From Chelatococcus caeni (GTDB lineage: Bacteria > Pseudomonadota > Alphaproteobacteria > Rhizobiales > Beijerinckiaceae): a DNA stretch of 64,000 nucleotides. Each line of letters begins with the position of its first letter. Position 1 is the first letter of the stretch. A model generated the notes under the pieces. It ran no database searches, was not told where the DNA came from, and saw only the letters and a list, made by a program, of their open reading frames with translations. Both the position numbers and the translations under genes were made by a program. The stretch is from assembly GCF_014196925.1 (NCBI RefSeq), contig NZ_JACIEN010000003.1, positions 186,001 to 250,000 of the forward strand, given 5' to 3'. Positions 20,875 to 33,891 of the stretch are shown here, one piece after another.

Positions 20875-20910
20875 GCCGCGTAGAAGCTTGATAGTCCTCT
20901 GGGGAACAGC

Positions 20911-21693
20911 TCATCGACGGGTGCTTATAACTGCTCTTGTAACCATCTGGAACAGCTCTTGAGCGTCGTTAGTGCACCCCTGCCCGCCATGATTCAAAGT
21001 TTCCTGTATATGCTCAGGCGCCCTTGAAGAGGCATAGAAAAAAAGCGGAATCTTATTTCCATTACTGCGCAATTCGTCCAAAAGCTTATATCCCTCTCTA
21101 GGCCCTTCTCGACGACCCATATCTGAGATCACAGCCGCGAATCGCTGTATCTTCAACTTAGAAAGAGCTTCGCTTGTGGATTCCACGAGCGTAAACCTGA
21201 TGCCATAGGCTTCAAATGCCTGTCGCTCAAATACATTGTTCTCTTGACGATCATCTACCCAAAGAACGTGATTGCGCCAAGTATCCTCTCCAAGATCCTC
21301 GGAAGGCGCAGACGAATGAACAATATCCACTATTCCTTCAACTTCTTTTCGAGAAAACGGAATATCCTTCTTAGAAGCGGCGATCGCCAAAGAAGCCACC
21401 GCCGATAGCTGCATCTTCACATAATTATCCTCATTCTTGAAATCACTAGGCGCAAACAGCTTTCCGCTATGACCACTAACCAACCAGCCGAACACCCCCA
21501 AAACAATAACCGGAAATAAAACTAAAAAATATACTAAAATTATTCTTTCTCTTTCGGAAAAAGACCCCGATAAAACAGTCACAAGACAAGCAAACCCATA
21601 AACCAAAACGATGAACAGAGCAATAATCCCCAGTGGATTCCTCGCCAACCCAGTTGCTGCCTGACCGAAGACCCTCACTTGTTGATGGATCAT
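20911..21693 (-). CDS. Orphan membrane protein with C-terminal degenerate receiver-like domain (low GC)
   Basis: 260 residues. Two hydrophobic segments (about 22-42 and 52-74) are followed by a cytoplasmic linker and a receiver-like domain from about residue 141: HVLWVDDRQEN supplies the acidic pair, FAAVISDMGRREG the phosphoacceptor Asp, and FFYASS the Thr/Ser position. The conserved lysine near the end is missing (GGQGCTND where G-x-x-x-x-x-K-P is expected). Base composition is far more AT-rich than its neighbours and codon use differs, suggesting recent transfer. A TTG thirteen codons upstream could also start it. It stands alone between a hydrolase and the rpsD terminator. The two-membrane-segment plus receiver layout suggests a sensor or conflict-system component, but I do not recognise a named family. 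Confidence 0.7.
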   Translation of the reverse strand: MIHQQVRVFGQAATGLARNPLGIIALFIVLVYGFACLVTVLSGSFSERERIILVYFLVLFPVIVLGVFGWLVSGHSGKLFAPSDFKNEDNYVKMQLSAVASLAIAASKKDIPFSRKEVEGIVDIVHSSAPSEDLGEDTWRNHVLWVDDRQENNVFERQAFEAYGIRFTLVESTSEALSKLKIQRFAAVISDMGRREGPREGYKLLDELRSNGNKIPLFFYASSRAPEHIQETLNHGGQGCTNDAQELFQMVTRAVISTRR

Positions 21694-21773
21694 TGTCCAG
21701 CATCTCGCACGATCATACAGATGAAGACACAATGGCAGAATAAAGAGAGCTTTGAAAGCATAACCTTTTAAAC

Positions 21774-21802
21774 AAAAAAGGCCGCATCGCTGCGGCCTTT
21801 TC
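21774..21802 (-). terminator. Rho-independent terminator of rpsD
   Basis: On the minus strand a seven-base-pair stem (GGCCGCA / TGCGGCC, loop GCGA) is followed by TTTTTT; the plus-strand side also ends in TTTT. It lies 24 bases past the rpsD stop codon and insulates the downstream low-GC gene. Confidence 0.9.
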
Positions 21803-21825
21803 GTCTCGATCGGTTCCGGAACCGG

Positions 21826-22443
21826 TCAGCGCGAGTAGAACTCGACGACCAGGTTCGGCTCCATCTGGACCGCATAGGGCACGTCCGACAGGGTCGGCAC
21901 GCGCACGTAGGTGGCCTTCATCTTGGCGTGGTCGGCGTCGATGTAGTCCGGCACGTCACGCTCGCCGAGGGCAACCGCCTCGAGCACGATGGCGAGCTGC
22001 TTCGAGGCGTCCTTGACCTCGATGACGTCGCCCGGCTTGACGAGGTAGCTCGCGATATTGACGCGGCGGCCGTTCACGCGCACGTGGCCGTGGTTGACGA
22101 ACTGGCGGGCGGCGAAGACCGTCGGCACGAACTTGGCGCGGTAGACGACGGCGTCCAGGCGACGCTCGAGAAGGCCGATGAGGTTCTCGCCCGAGTCACC
22201 ACGCAGGCGGATGGCCTCCTGGTAGTAGCGGCGGAACTGCTTCTCGGAAATGTTGCCGTAGTAGCCCTTGAGCTTCTGCTTGGCGCGCAGCTGGGTGCCG
22301 AAGTCCGACAGCTTGCCCTTGCGGCGCTGGCCGTGCTGGCCGGGGCCATATTCGCGGCGGTTCACGGGGCTCTTCGGGCGGCCCCAGATGTTCTGGCCCA
22401 TACGGCGATCGATCTTGTACTTCGCCGAAATTCTCTTTGACAT
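21826..22443 (-). CDS. rpsD: 30S ribosomal protein S4
   Basis: 205 residues, full length. It has the N-terminal S4 domain ([20 protein letters not shown], with [10 protein letters not shown]) and the S4 RNA-binding fold around [20 protein letters not shown] and [17 protein letters not shown]4 nucleates assembly of the 16S 5' domain. The N-terminal zinc-finger cysteines of some S4 proteins are absent. Monocistronic, with its own terminator and a structured leader. Confidence 0.97.
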   Translation of the reverse strand: MSKRISAKYKIDRRMGQNIWGRPKSPVNRREYGPGQHGQRRKGKLSDFGTQLRAKQKLKGYYGNISEKQFRRYYQEAIRLRGDSGENLIGLLERRLDAVVYRAKFVPTVFAARQFVNHGHVRVNGRRVNIASYLVKPGDVIEVKDASKQLAIVLEAVALGERDVPDYIDADHAKMKATYVRVPTLSDVPYAVQMEPNLVVEFYSR

Positions 22444-22610
22444 CGCGTGTCCTCTAGAACGGAACAACAGTGAGGAACGCGCCCTCCTCTCCCTTGCGGG
22501 CGACAGGGCCGGACATTGCCGGCCCGCGGGTGCGCACGAAATACGAACGCGGGCCTTGCGAGCCCGCGAGCGATGGGGGTCCTTACGCGACAAGGAGGCG
22601 GTTTGTCAAT
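22444..22610 (-). promoter_or_regulatory. rpsD promoter and structured leader
   Basis: On the minus strand TTGACA (22609-22604) is followed after 17 bases by GTAAGG, a plausible -35/-10 pair. The leader then contains two perfect seven-base-pair hairpins, CGCGGGC/GCCCGCG at 22548-22568 and GGGCCGG/CCGGCCC at 22507-22525, before a weak ribosome-binding site. An S4 autoregulatory element is possible but not demonstrated. Confidence 0.5.
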
Positions 22611-22634
22611 CGGCTCAGCATCGCGCAGCGGCGG

Positions 22635-23504
22635 TCAGGCCATGGCAAAGGCGAGCGCCCCGGTGTCGATGCGCGTGAAGCCGCGCGCGGCGAGCGCCGC
22701 CTTCAGCGTGTCACCCGCGCCCGTGCCGGTGAAGACGGCGCGCGCCTCCTCCTCCCCCTCATGGCCGAGAAGCGGCGCGCCGATGAGCTCGACCATGCGC
22801 CGCGCGATCGCCGGCGCGGGGTCGAGAAAGGTGACCGGCCACGGCGCCAGCCTTTCGAGGCGCGGCAGCAGCAGCGGATAATGCGTGCAGGCGAGGACGA
22901 CGGTGTCCGTCCGCCGCCCGTCCGCCGCCTCGCGGAAGCAGGGGGTGATCTCCGCCACGATCTCGGCGTCGCTCGCGGGCGCGCCGGCCAGCTCCGCCTC
23001 CGCGATGGCCGCGAGCCGCGTCGAGCCGACGAGTTCTACTGCGCAGTCCCCGGCATAGGCCCGCACCAGGTCCTGCGTATAGTCCCGCGCCACGGTGCCC
23101 GGCGTCGCGAGCACGCTCACCATGCGGCTCGCCGACCGCGCCGCCGCCGGCTTGATGGCGGGCACCGTACCGACGAAGGGAATGGAAAAGCGCGCCCTCA
23201 GATGCGGCAGCACGAGCGTCGAGGCCGTGTTGCAGGCGATGACCACGATCTCCGGCGCATGGGCGGCGACGAGCGCCTCCATCACGGCAAGGACGCGCGT
23301 AACGAGCGCCGCCTCCGACAGCCGGCCATAGGGAAAGGCCGCATCATCCGCGGCATAGACGAAGCGCGCGTCCGGCCGCGCCTTGATGAGTTCGGCATAA
23401 ACCGTCAGGCCGCCGAGGCCCGAATCGAAGACGAGGATGGTCGGCACGTGCGGCGGCATGACGGCGGGGTGATAGACCGTTCCGGCGAGAAGGTCGATAC
23501 GCAT
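22635..23504 (-). CDS. murI: Glutamate racemase
   Basis: 289 residues. The two catalytic cysteines are in VIACNTASTLVLPHL and VVLACTHYPLLLPRL; the fold starts ILVFDSGLGGLTVYAEL, with AAFPYGRLSE downstream. It supplies D-glutamate for peptidoglycan. An internal ATG at codon 16 (before PPHVPTILVFDSG) is an alternative start; neither has a strong ribosome-binding site. It is on the same strand as rpsD, with 191 bp between them. Confidence 0.94.
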   Translation of the reverse strand: MRIDLLAGTVYHPAVMPPHVPTILVFDSGLGGLTVYAELIKARPDARFVYAADDAAFPYGRLSEAALVTRVLAVMEALVAAHAPEIVVIACNTASTLVLPHLRARFSIPFVGTVPAIKPAAARSASRMVSVLATPGTVARDYTQDLVRAYAGDCAVELVGSTRLAAIAEAELAGAPASDAEIVAEITPCFREAADGRRTDTVVLACTHYPLLLPRLERLAPWPVTFLDPAPAIARRMVELIGAPLLGHEGEEEARAVFTGTGAGDTLKAALAARGFTRIDTGALAFAMA

Positions 23505-23582
23505 GGCACTGCGGCTCGCTTGATCCGAACGGCAATGAAGCGGCCGGGCGGGTTAACGAAGGGTTGAGGACGCCCGTTCCGC

Positions 23583-23614
23583 CGTCATGCCCGCGCTTGT
23601 CGCGGGCATCCACG
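23583..23614. repeat. REP-like hairpin element
   Basis: CGTCATGCCCGCG and CGCGGGCATCCACG arms around a CTTGT loop. Nearly identical to 26101-26132 and to units of the array at 46858. Confidence 0.75.
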
Positions 23615-23690
23615 CCTCTGGAAGGCGGTATAAGCTCAAAGCGTGGATGGCTGCAGCAACGCGCATGCGTGCTGCGTTTCTTTGACATGT

Positions 23691-23715
23691 CGCAAGTCGG
23701 GCGAGCCGACTTGCG
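23691..23715. repeat. Perfect 10-bp inverted repeat
   Basis: CGCAAGTCGG and CCGACTTGCG flank a GCGAG loop between murI and the RNA methyltransferase gene. There is no T-run, so it is not a classical terminator, though it could end transcription of the methyltransferase gene, whose stop is 60 bases away. Confidence 0.6.
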
Positions 23716-23774
23716 ATGACGAGCCCGGCCATGACACGGAACGGTTGATCTTCACTGCCCGACTATCCGTCGGA

Positions 23775-24563
23775 TCACTCCCCATCCTCCCCCGCCCGTC
23801 CCTTGCGCGGCAGGTTGCGTCCGCCGCGCCGGCCCTGCACCAGGGCGACGACGGCGCCGCGCAGGGTGCGCACGTCCTGGTCGGTCATCGTGAGCCGGTG
23901 GAAGATGTTGCGCAGGTTGCGCACCATGATCGAGCGCTTCTCCGGCGGCATGAAGAACCCGACCGCATCGAGCTCGCCTTCGAGATAGTCGAAGAACGAC
24001 AGCACGGCCTCGCGCGTCGCCGGCACCGGCCGCTCGCCGGCGGAAAAGGGCAGGCCCCCGCCGCTCGCCTTGAACCACTCGTAGCCGACGAGCAGCACCG
24101 CCTGGGCGAGGTTGAGCGAGGCATGGGCCGGGTTGACCGGAAAGGTGATGATCGCATCGGCGAGCGCGACGGCGTCATTGTCGAGCCCGGTGCGCTCGCG
24201 GCCGAAGAGCACGCCGACGCCGGCCCCGGCGGCGGCCTGCGCAACCGTCTCGGCCATGGCCCCGTCGGCGCCGAAGACGCGCTTCTGCTGCCCCCGCTCG
24301 CGCGCCGTGGTGGCGAAGACGACATTGAGGTCGGCGACCGCCTCCTCGACGGTGCCGAACACCCGGGCGCCGGACAGCATGTGCAGCGCCCCCGCCGAGG
24401 CCGCCTCCGCCTTCTCGTTCGGCCAGCCGTCGCGCGGGTTGACGATGCGCATCTCGGCGAGCCCGAAATTGGCCATCGCCCGCGCGGCCATGCCGATGTT
24501 CTCGCCCATCTGCGGCTCGACCAGGATGATGACGGGGCCACGCGCGGCTGCACTCTCGGACAT
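23775..24563 (-). CDS. SPOUT-family RNA 2'-O-methyltransferase, TrmJ-like
   Basis: 262 residues. VIILVEPQMGENIGMAARAM, then FGRERTGLDNDAVALADAII and ASLNLAQAVLLVGYEW are the three SpoU/TrmH motifs that form the trefoil-knot SAM site. The C-terminal helix-rich part resembles TrmJ, which modifies tRNA position 32. The ATG at 24563 has AAGGAG ten bases upstream; the longer frame to 24734 is unsupported. Its tail is basic (RRGGRNLPRKGRAG). Divergent from icd. Confidence 0.87.
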   Translation of the reverse strand: MSESAAARGPVIILVEPQMGENIGMAARAMANFGLAEMRIVNPRDGWPNEKAEAASAGALHMLSGARVFGTVEEAVADLNVVFATTARERGQQKRVFGADGAMAETVAQAAAGAGVGVLFGRERTGLDNDAVALADAIITFPVNPAHASLNLAQAVLLVGYEWFKASGGGLPFSAGERPVPATREAVLSFFDYLEGELDAVGFFMPPEKRSIMVRNLRNIFHRLTMTDQDVRTLRGAVVALVQGRRGGRNLPRKGRAGEDGE

Positions 24564-24763
24564 GAACAGGTTCTCCTTGGATCCGGGTTTTAGCCGCCGC
24601 GGCGCCTGCCGCAAGGGGGCCGCGGGACGGGAGGGGCGCCACTGATGCGAAAGCCGGCCTTCAAACTGCAGCCGTTGCGATGTATCACGCAGGCGCCGGC
24701 GCGTGCATCGCACGGACGCGCGCCGAGGCCCCACTACGCTTCAACCCGTGCGAGGTGAGACAC

Positions 24764-25978
24764 ATGGGCAAGATCAAGGTTGCCAATCCGGTCGTCGAGC
24801 TCGACGGCGACGAGATGACCCGGATCATCTGGCAGTACATCAAGGACAAGCTGATCCACCCCTATCTCGACATCGACCTGAAATACTACGACCTCGGCGT
24901 CGAGCACCGCGACGCGACCAACGACCAGGTGACGATCGAGGCGGCCGAGGCCATCAAGAAGTACGGCGTCGGCGTCAAATGCGCCACGATCACGCCGGAC
25001 GAGGCGCGCGTGAAGGAATTCGGCCTCAAGGAGATGTGGAAGTCGCCCAACGGCACCATCCGCAACATCCTCGGCGGCGTCATCTTCCGCGAGCCCATCA
25101 TCTGCAAGAACGTGCCGCGCCTCGTGCCGGGCTGGACCCAGCCGATCATCGTCGGCCGCCATGCCTTCGGCGACCAGTACCGCGCCACCGACTTCAAGGT
25201 GCCCGGCAAGGGCCGCCTCACCATCAAGTTCGAGGGCGAGGACGGCTCGGTCATCGAGAAGGAGGTGTTCAAGTTCCCCGGCGCCGGCGTCGCCATGGCG
25301 ATGTACAACCTCGACGATTCGATCCGCGACTTCGCCCGCGCCTCGCTGAACTACGGCCTCGCCCGCAAGTTCCCGGTGTACCTCTCCACCAAGAACACGA
25401 TCCTCAAGGCCTATGACGGGCGCTTCAAGGACCTGTTCCAGGAGGTCTACGACAACGAGTTCAAGGCCAAGTTCGACGCCGCCGGCATCCACTACGAGCA
25501 CCGCCTCATCGACGACATGGTCGCCTCGGCGCTCAAGTGGTCGGGCGGCTATGTCTGGGCCTGCAAGAACTATGACGGCGACGTGCAGTCCGACACCGTG
25601 GCCCAAGGCTTCGGCTCGCTCGGCCTGATGACCTCGGTGCTGATGACGCCGGACGGCCAGACCGTCGAGGCCGAGGCCGCCCACGGCACGGTGACGCGCC
25701 ACTACCGCGAGCACCAGAAGGGCAAGGAGACCTCGACCAACTCGATCGCCTCCATCTTCGCCTGGACGCGCGGCCTCGCCCACCGGGCCAAGCTCGACGA
25801 CAACGCCGAGCTCAAGCGCTTCGCCGACACGCTCGAGAAGGTCTGCATCGACACGGTCGAAGCCGGCTTCATGACGAAGGATCTCGCCCTCCTCGTCGGC
25901 GCCGACCAGAAGTGGCTGTCCACCACCGGCTTCCTCGACAAGATCGACGAGAACCTGAAGAAGGCGATGGCCGCCTGA
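24764..25978 (+). CDS. icd: NADP-dependent isocitrate dehydrogenase
   Basis: 404 residues, the size of the alphaproteobacterial/eukaryotic-type homodimeric enzyme rather than the E. coli form. [50 protein letters not shown] (metal-binding aspartates) and the NADP site [18 protein letters not shown] are all present. It decarboxylates isocitrate to 2-oxoglutarate in the TCA cycle. GAGGTGAG lies upstream of the ATG. It is followed directly by a terminator. Confidence 0.97.
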   Translation: MGKIKVANPVVELDGDEMTRIIWQYIKDKLIHPYLDIDLKYYDLGVEHRDATNDQVTIEAAEAIKKYGVGVKCATITPDEARVKEFGLKEMWKSPNGTIRNILGGVIFREPIICKNVPRLVPGWTQPIIVGRHAFGDQYRATDFKVPGKGRLTIKFEGEDGSVIEKEVFKFPGAGVAMAMYNLDDSIRDFARASLNYGLARKFPVYLSTKNTILKAYDGRFKDLFQEVYDNEFKAKFDAAGIHYEHRLIDDMVASALKWSGGYVWACKNYDGDVQSDTVAQGFGSLGLMTSVLMTPDGQTVEAEAAHGTVTRHYREHQKGKETSTNSIASIFAWTRGLAHRAKLDDNAELKRFADTLEKVCIDTVEAGFMTKDLALLVGADQKWLSTTGFLDKIDENLKKAMAA

Positions 25979-26006
25979 CGGCGCCCGCCTTTGTCGCATG
26001 CAACGA

Positions 26007-26036
26007 CGCCCGGGCTCACCGCCCGGGCGTTTTGCT
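26007..26036 (+). terminator. Rho-independent terminator after icd
   Basis: A perfect nine-base-pair stem (CGCCCGGGC / GCCCGGGCG) with loop TCACC is followed by TTTTGCTTT, 28 bases past the icd stop. Confidence 0.9.
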
Positions 26037-26100
26037 TTGGACTTGCGCCGAAGCTTCGAGAGCGCGCCCAGGCCCTTCTCCGACAGCTGTCCCTTTCCGC

Positions 26101-26132
26101 CGTCATGCCCGCGCTTGCCGCGGGCATCCACG
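26101..26132. repeat. REP-like hairpin element
   Basis: CGTCATGCCCGCG / CGCGGGCATCCACG arms with a CTTGC loop, one base different in the loop from the copy at 23583. The rest of the 362 bp gap between icd and the next gene (25979-26340) holds the icd terminator and nothing else I can identify. Confidence 0.75.
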
Positions 26133-26340
26133 CCGCGACACCTGCGCCCGGTCGAAAGGCGGGCATGCGGGTCAGACCTGGCTCTGACGGACAGGCAGAC
26201 TGGGCGTCACGATGGTCCGAGCGGATGGCGACGCTGCAGCCGGCATCGCCGCCATCGAGCATACGATGGGCGGGATCATAATGGCCGGTTTTCCGTTTCG
26301 GCGCAGCGATGGCACACTCACGCGACGAAAGGACGAAGCG

Positions 26341-26814
26341 ATGGCCGACGAACGCAGATATGTCACGAGCGGTGGCTGCCAGTGCGGCGCCGTGCGCTAT
26401 GCCGTCTATGGCGAGCCCTTCGAGCCCAGCATCTGCTGGTGCCGCATGTGCCAGAAGGCGACCGGCGGCCTCTTCGGCGCCTTCGTCGACGTCAAGGACG
26501 ACGACCTCGTCTGGACGCGCGGCGAGCCGTCGCGCTTCCGGTCCTCTGAGGCGGCCGAGCGCGGCTTCTGCTCCGCCTGCGGCACGCCCCTCTTCTACCA
26601 CTACCGTAGCGGCCATCGCTATGCGATGACCGCCGGCAGCTTCGACGAGCCGACGCGCTGGCCGCCCGAGCGGCAGCTGGTGCCCGAGAACCGCCCCGCC
26701 TTCGCTGCCGAGCTGGTGCGGCTGGAAGAGGTGCCGACGAGTTCCTGGCAGAACGACCCTGAGGCCTTCGCCTCGCGCCAGCACCCGGACCACGACACCA
26801 AGCGCTGGCCGTAG
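26341..26814 (+). CDS. GFA/CENP-V family zinc protein
   Basis: 157 residues. The zinc-binding cysteines are in SGGCQCGAVRY, ICWCRMCQKATGG and FCSACGTPLFY, the standard layout of the GFA (glutathione-dependent formaldehyde-activating enzyme) fold. Most bacterial members have no proven substrate. The ATG at 26341 has AAGGA upstream. It is convergent with alaS, seven bases between stops. Confidence 0.9.
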   Translation: MADERRYVTSGGCQCGAVRYAVYGEPFEPSICWCRMCQKATGGLFGAFVDVKDDDLVWTRGEPSRFRSSEAAERGFCSACGTPLFYHYRSGHRYAMTAGSFDEPTRWPPERQLVPENRPAFAAELVRLEEVPTSSWQNDPEAFASRQHPDHDTKRWP

Positions 26815-26821
26815 AGCGCGT

Positions 26822-29482
<2,661 letters not shown>

Positions 29483-29769
29483 AGAGCCCACACTTCGTTC
29501 GATATGCGGCGCATGGCCGCCGGTTCCGGCTTGCCCGCCCTCCGCAATTGCGGAGATCCGGCCTCGCCCCTCCCTCACCCGTTCAGCCGGACGCGGGAAC
29601 AGGAGCCGCAGCCGGAAAATGGGAATTCAGCGCTGTTTTCTAGAGAGGGGCCAAGCTCTTGTCGAGAGGATGAATCCGTTGCGGCGGAGGAAGTCCGTCC
29701 GGCGCCGGACCGGGCCGGGCACGAGCCGATAAAAACGCGGCCGCTTCCCGGCCGGCGACCCCGGACATG
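29483..29769. other. Intergenic region between recA terminator and alaS
   Basis: About 290 bp upstream of alaS. It contains a short palindrome (TCCGCAATTGCGGA near 29539-29552), a pyrimidine-rich stretch, and presumably the alaS promoter, which I cannot place. No supported ORF or RNA gene. Confidence 0.4.
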
Positions 29770-29796
29770 GAAACGGGGCCCCAAGGGCCCCGTCAC
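29770..29796 (-). terminator. Probable terminator after recA
   Basis: An inverted repeat ACGGGGCC...GGCCCCGT (29773-29793) reads on the minus strand into a short GTTTCC tail, 27 bases past the recA stop. The T-run is short, so the call is moderate. Confidence 0.6.
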
Positions 29797-29822
29797 GATA
29801 AAATCCTATGACACGTCCCTGA

Positions 29823-30908
<1,086 letters not shown>

Positions 30909-30990
30909 GAATGCTCGTCCTTATGCACGGGAAGCGAAGGATTCTCAATGCGCGCCGCAGTCAATGTACCCGTTTTGTTCCCGTTCACAA

Positions 30991-31005
30991 GTTCTTTTTT
31001 TGTTC
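30991..31005 (-). promoter_or_regulatory. LexA/SOS box of recA
   Basis: The plus strand reads GTTC-TTTTTTT-GTTC, i.e. GAAC-N7-GAAC on the coding strand of recA, the exact alphaproteobacterial LexA site. It lies in the 134 bp gap between the cckA stop and the recA start. Two further GTTC half-sites occur at 30977-30980 and 30983-30986. Confidence 0.9.
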
Positions 31006-31042
31006 GCGCCGCATCCGCCGGGTCCCAGGCCCGGCGGGGCCG

Positions 31043-33538
31043 TCACTTCAGCTGCGTCTTCACCGCCTCGACGAGCTGCTTGAGGCTGAAGGGCTTGGGG
31101 AGGAAGGTGAACTGCTCGCCCTCGGGCAGGTTCTTCTTGAAGGCGTCCTCGGCATAGCCGGAGACGAAGATGATCTTGAGGCTGGGGAAGCGCTCGCGCA
31201 GGGCGCGCAGCAGGGTCGGCCCGTCCATCTCGGGCATCACCACGTCCGACACCACGAGGTCGACCGGCTGGTCGAGCCCGTCGACGATGGCCATGGCCTC
31301 CGTGCCGGAGCTCGCCTCGAGCACGGTATAGCCGCGCGAGGTGAGCGCCCGGGCGCCGAAGGCGCGCACCGCCTCCTCGTCCTCGACGAGCAGGATCGTG
31401 CCGCGACCCGTGAGGTCGGCCGCGAGCGTCTTCGCCGCCCCGGGCTTGGGCGCGGCCTCCTGCTCCAGCGGCACGTGCCGCGGCAGGAAGATGCGAAAGG
31501 TGGTGCCTTCGCCCACGGAACTGTCGCAGAAGATGAAGCCGCCGGTCTGCTTGACGATTCCATAGACGGTGGAGAGGCCGAGGCCCGTGCCCTTTCCGAC
31601 ATCCTTCGTCGTGAAGAAGGGCTCGAAGATCTTGTCGAGCACGTGCGGCGGAATGCCCGTGCCGGTATCCGACACCTCGACGAGCACGAAATCGGCCTCG
31701 GGCACCGCCTTGTAGCCGTAGGCCGCCACCTCCTGCGCCGGCACGTTCTGCGTGCGGATCGACAGCTTGCCGCCGTCCGGCATGGCATCGCGCGCATTGA
31801 CCGCGAGGTTGACGATGACCTGCTCGAACTGGTTGACGTCGGCCTTGGTCAGCCACATGTCGCGCCCGTGGCGCAGCTCGAGCTCGATGCGCTCGCCGAT
31901 GAGGCGCTTGAGGAGCAGCGACAGGTCGGACAGGCTGTCGGAGAGCTGGATGACCTGCGGCCGCAATGTCTGCCGGCGCGAGAAGGCGAGCAGCTGCCGC
32001 ACCAGGCTCGCCGCCCGGTTGGCATTCTGCTTGATCTGCATGATGTCCTGGAAGGACGGGTCCGTCGGCCGGTGGTTGGCGAGCAGCAGGTCCGAATAGC
32101 CGATGATGGCCTGCAGCACGTTGTTGAAGTCGTGCGCCACGCCGCCGGCGAGCTGGCCCACCGCCTGCATCTTCTGGGCCTGGGCGAACTGCGCCTCGAG
32201 CGCCCGCTGCTCGGTCGTCTCGAGCGCGTAGACGATGGCGGCCTCGCCGTCGCCCTCCGCATCCGCCACGCCGCTGACGTAGATGCGGGCCGAGCGGTCC
32301 TCCGCGCCGCGGATGGCGACGTCGAGCGGCACGATGTCGCCGCGCCCCTCCCCCGCCGCGGCGAGGGCATTGCCCAGCGCATCCTCGTCCCGCTCGGCGA
32401 CGACGCCGGTGATGGTGCGCTCGCCCGGCGCGCCGAACAGACGGGCGAAGGCGGCGTTGCTGCGCAGGATCTCGCCGCGCCGGCCGACGGCGGCGATCGC
32501 CACGGGCGTGTCGTTGAAGAAACGGGCGAAGCGCACCTCGGCGGCGCGCTGGCCCTCGGCCACGTCCTCGCCGGGCGAGCGGTTGAGCACGAGCGTGCGC
32601 GAGGCGCCGGGCCGCCCGTCGGCGCCGAAGGCGACGCGGTGGAAGAGACGCACGGGCAGCGACTGGCCGCCGCGCCGGCGCAGGTCGATGTCGATGATCT
32701 CGGTGCGCACCTCGCCGGGGCCGCCGGTGACGGCGCCGATCAGGGCCGCCGCGTTCGGCGGCACGACGTCGGCCACGCTGAGGCCGCCCGAGCCCACCTG
32801 CGCGAGGTCGTGGTCGAGCCAGCCGGCGAGCGTCGCGTTCATGTAGACGATCTCGCCCGCCGGATCGATGGACAGGAACCCGGCCGGCGCATGGTCGAGA
32901 TAGTCGATGGCGTGCTGCAGCTCCTGGAAGACGTTTTCCTGGCGCTCGCGATCCCGCGTCACGTCGGCGATGGTCCAGAGCGCGGCATTGCGCCCGCCGG
33001 GGCGGGCGAGCGGGCGCACGCGCACACGGTACCAGGCGGCCTCCGCCCCGTTCAGCGCCGGCGCGAGGCGGATCTCCTCGCCGGCCGCCCTTCCCTCGCG
33101 CACAGCCTGCGACAGGCGGTAGATCGCCTCCGACACCTCCGGCGCGCCGGTGAACAGCCGCTCGACCGTGCGCACCTCGGCCGCCGTGCGGCAGCCGCTC
33201 AAAGTAAGGAAGGCGCCGTTGGCATAGATCACGCGCCCGTCGCTCTCGACGACGATGAGACCCTCGGCCGCGGTGTCGGCCATCAGCTTGGTGAGGTCGT
33301 TGCGGGCGACGCGGCCGGCGAACTGCAGCACGCCGACGGCGAGGCCGAAGAGGCAGAAGATGCCGGCGACCGCGAGGATCGCCAGGAAGGCGACGATGAA
33401 GACCTGCGCCTTCTCGTCCGACAGGAGGCTCAGCGACAGCACGGCGGCGACGAGGAGCCCGGCGAGCAGCAGCAGCAGTCCGGCGTGGCCGGACCGTTCC
33501 GAGCGGTCGAGCGTGGTCGCGGCGGTCGTCTCGCTCAT
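31043..33538 (-). CDS. cckA: Cell-cycle hybrid histidine kinase CckA
   Basis: 831 residues. Two N-terminal membrane segments (about 16-37 and 45-72) are followed by PAS-type domains (starting near 85, 210 and 330), a HisKA domain with His469 in [14 protein letters not shown], a HATPase domain ([35 protein letters not shown]) and a receiver domain with Asp765 in [12 protein letters not shown]. This layout and the GGVAHDFNN box are those of CckA, which phosphorylates ChpT and hence CtrA. The ATG at 33538 has AGGAGAGG upstream. The receiver is last and ends with [14 protein letters not shown]. Confidence 0.93.
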   Translation of the reverse strand: MSETTAATTLDRSERSGHAGLLLLLAGLLVAAVLSLSLLSDEKAQVFIVAFLAILAVAGIFCLFGLAVGVLQFAGRVARNDLTKLMADTAAEGLIVVESDGRVIYANGAFLTLSGCRTAAEVRTVERLFTGAPEVSEAIYRLSQAVREGRAAGEEIRLAPALNGAEAAWYRVRVRPLARPGGRNAALWTIADVTRDRERQENVFQELQHAIDYLDHAPAGFLSIDPAGEIVYMNATLAGWLDHDLAQVGSGGLSVADVVPPNAAALIGAVTGGPGEVRTEIIDIDLRRRGGQSLPVRLFHRVAFGADGRPGASRTLVLNRSPGEDVAEGQRAAEVRFARFFNDTPVAIAAVGRRGEILRSNAAFARLFGAPGERTITGVVAERDEDALGNALAAAGEGRGDIVPLDVAIRGAEDRSARIYVSGVADAEGDGEAAIVYALETTEQRALEAQFAQAQKMQAVGQLAGGVAHDFNNVLQAIIGYSDLLLANHRPTDPSFQDIMQIKQNANRAASLVRQLLAFSRRQTLRPQVIQLSDSLSDLSLLLKRLIGERIELELRHGRDMWLTKADVNQFEQVIVNLAVNARDAMPDGGKLSIRTQNVPAQEVAAYGYKAVPEADFVLVEVSDTGTGIPPHVLDKIFEPFFTTKDVGKGTGLGLSTVYGIVKQTGGFIFCDSSVGEGTTFRIFLPRHVPLEQEAAPKPGAAKTLAADLTGRGTILLVEDEEAVRAFGARALTSRGYTVLEASSGTEAMAIVDGLDQPVDLVVSDVVMPEMDGPTLLRALRERFPSLKIIFVSGYAEDAFKKNLPEGEQFTFLPKPFSLKQLVEAVKTQLK

Positions 33539-33891
33539 GCCTTGCGGCCTCTCCTGCGGCGATTGGTGCATGACTATTGCCAGATTCTCGCGTCTGTCCC
33601 GAGGCCCAATTGCCGCAAGACATAGATGATCCACGCCGCAGGCGCCTCCCTTTTGGCGCGTCGCGACAAGACGCGCGCCACCCTCGCGCTCCTGGCGGCC
33701 CGCAGGAGGGCGGAAAAAATTGCCGCCTTTATGGTAAACGGACCGTAAATGCCGCTGAAATGGCGTATTTCTGAGGCCATTGGCGCCATTCCGGCATTAA
33801 CCTTTGCGGCAAAGCGCTTTACGCTGCGCGCCATGTGGGATACTGCCGGAGGGGTCCGGTGGTGGAATGACTTGGGAAACATGCCACGCGC
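33539..33891. promoter_or_regulatory. Divergent region between cckA and the FliO-domain gene
   Basis: 353 bp, AT-richer between about 33715 and 33830. TTAACC at 33797-33802 resembles a CtrA half-site, but no full TTAA-N7-TTAA is present, so CtrA control is only a possibility. No supported ORF. Confidence 0.35.

Noticed and set aside
24112-24645. Frames on the plus strand opposite the RNA methyltransferase gene
   Set aside because: Antisense of a motif-complete SPOUT methyltransferase.
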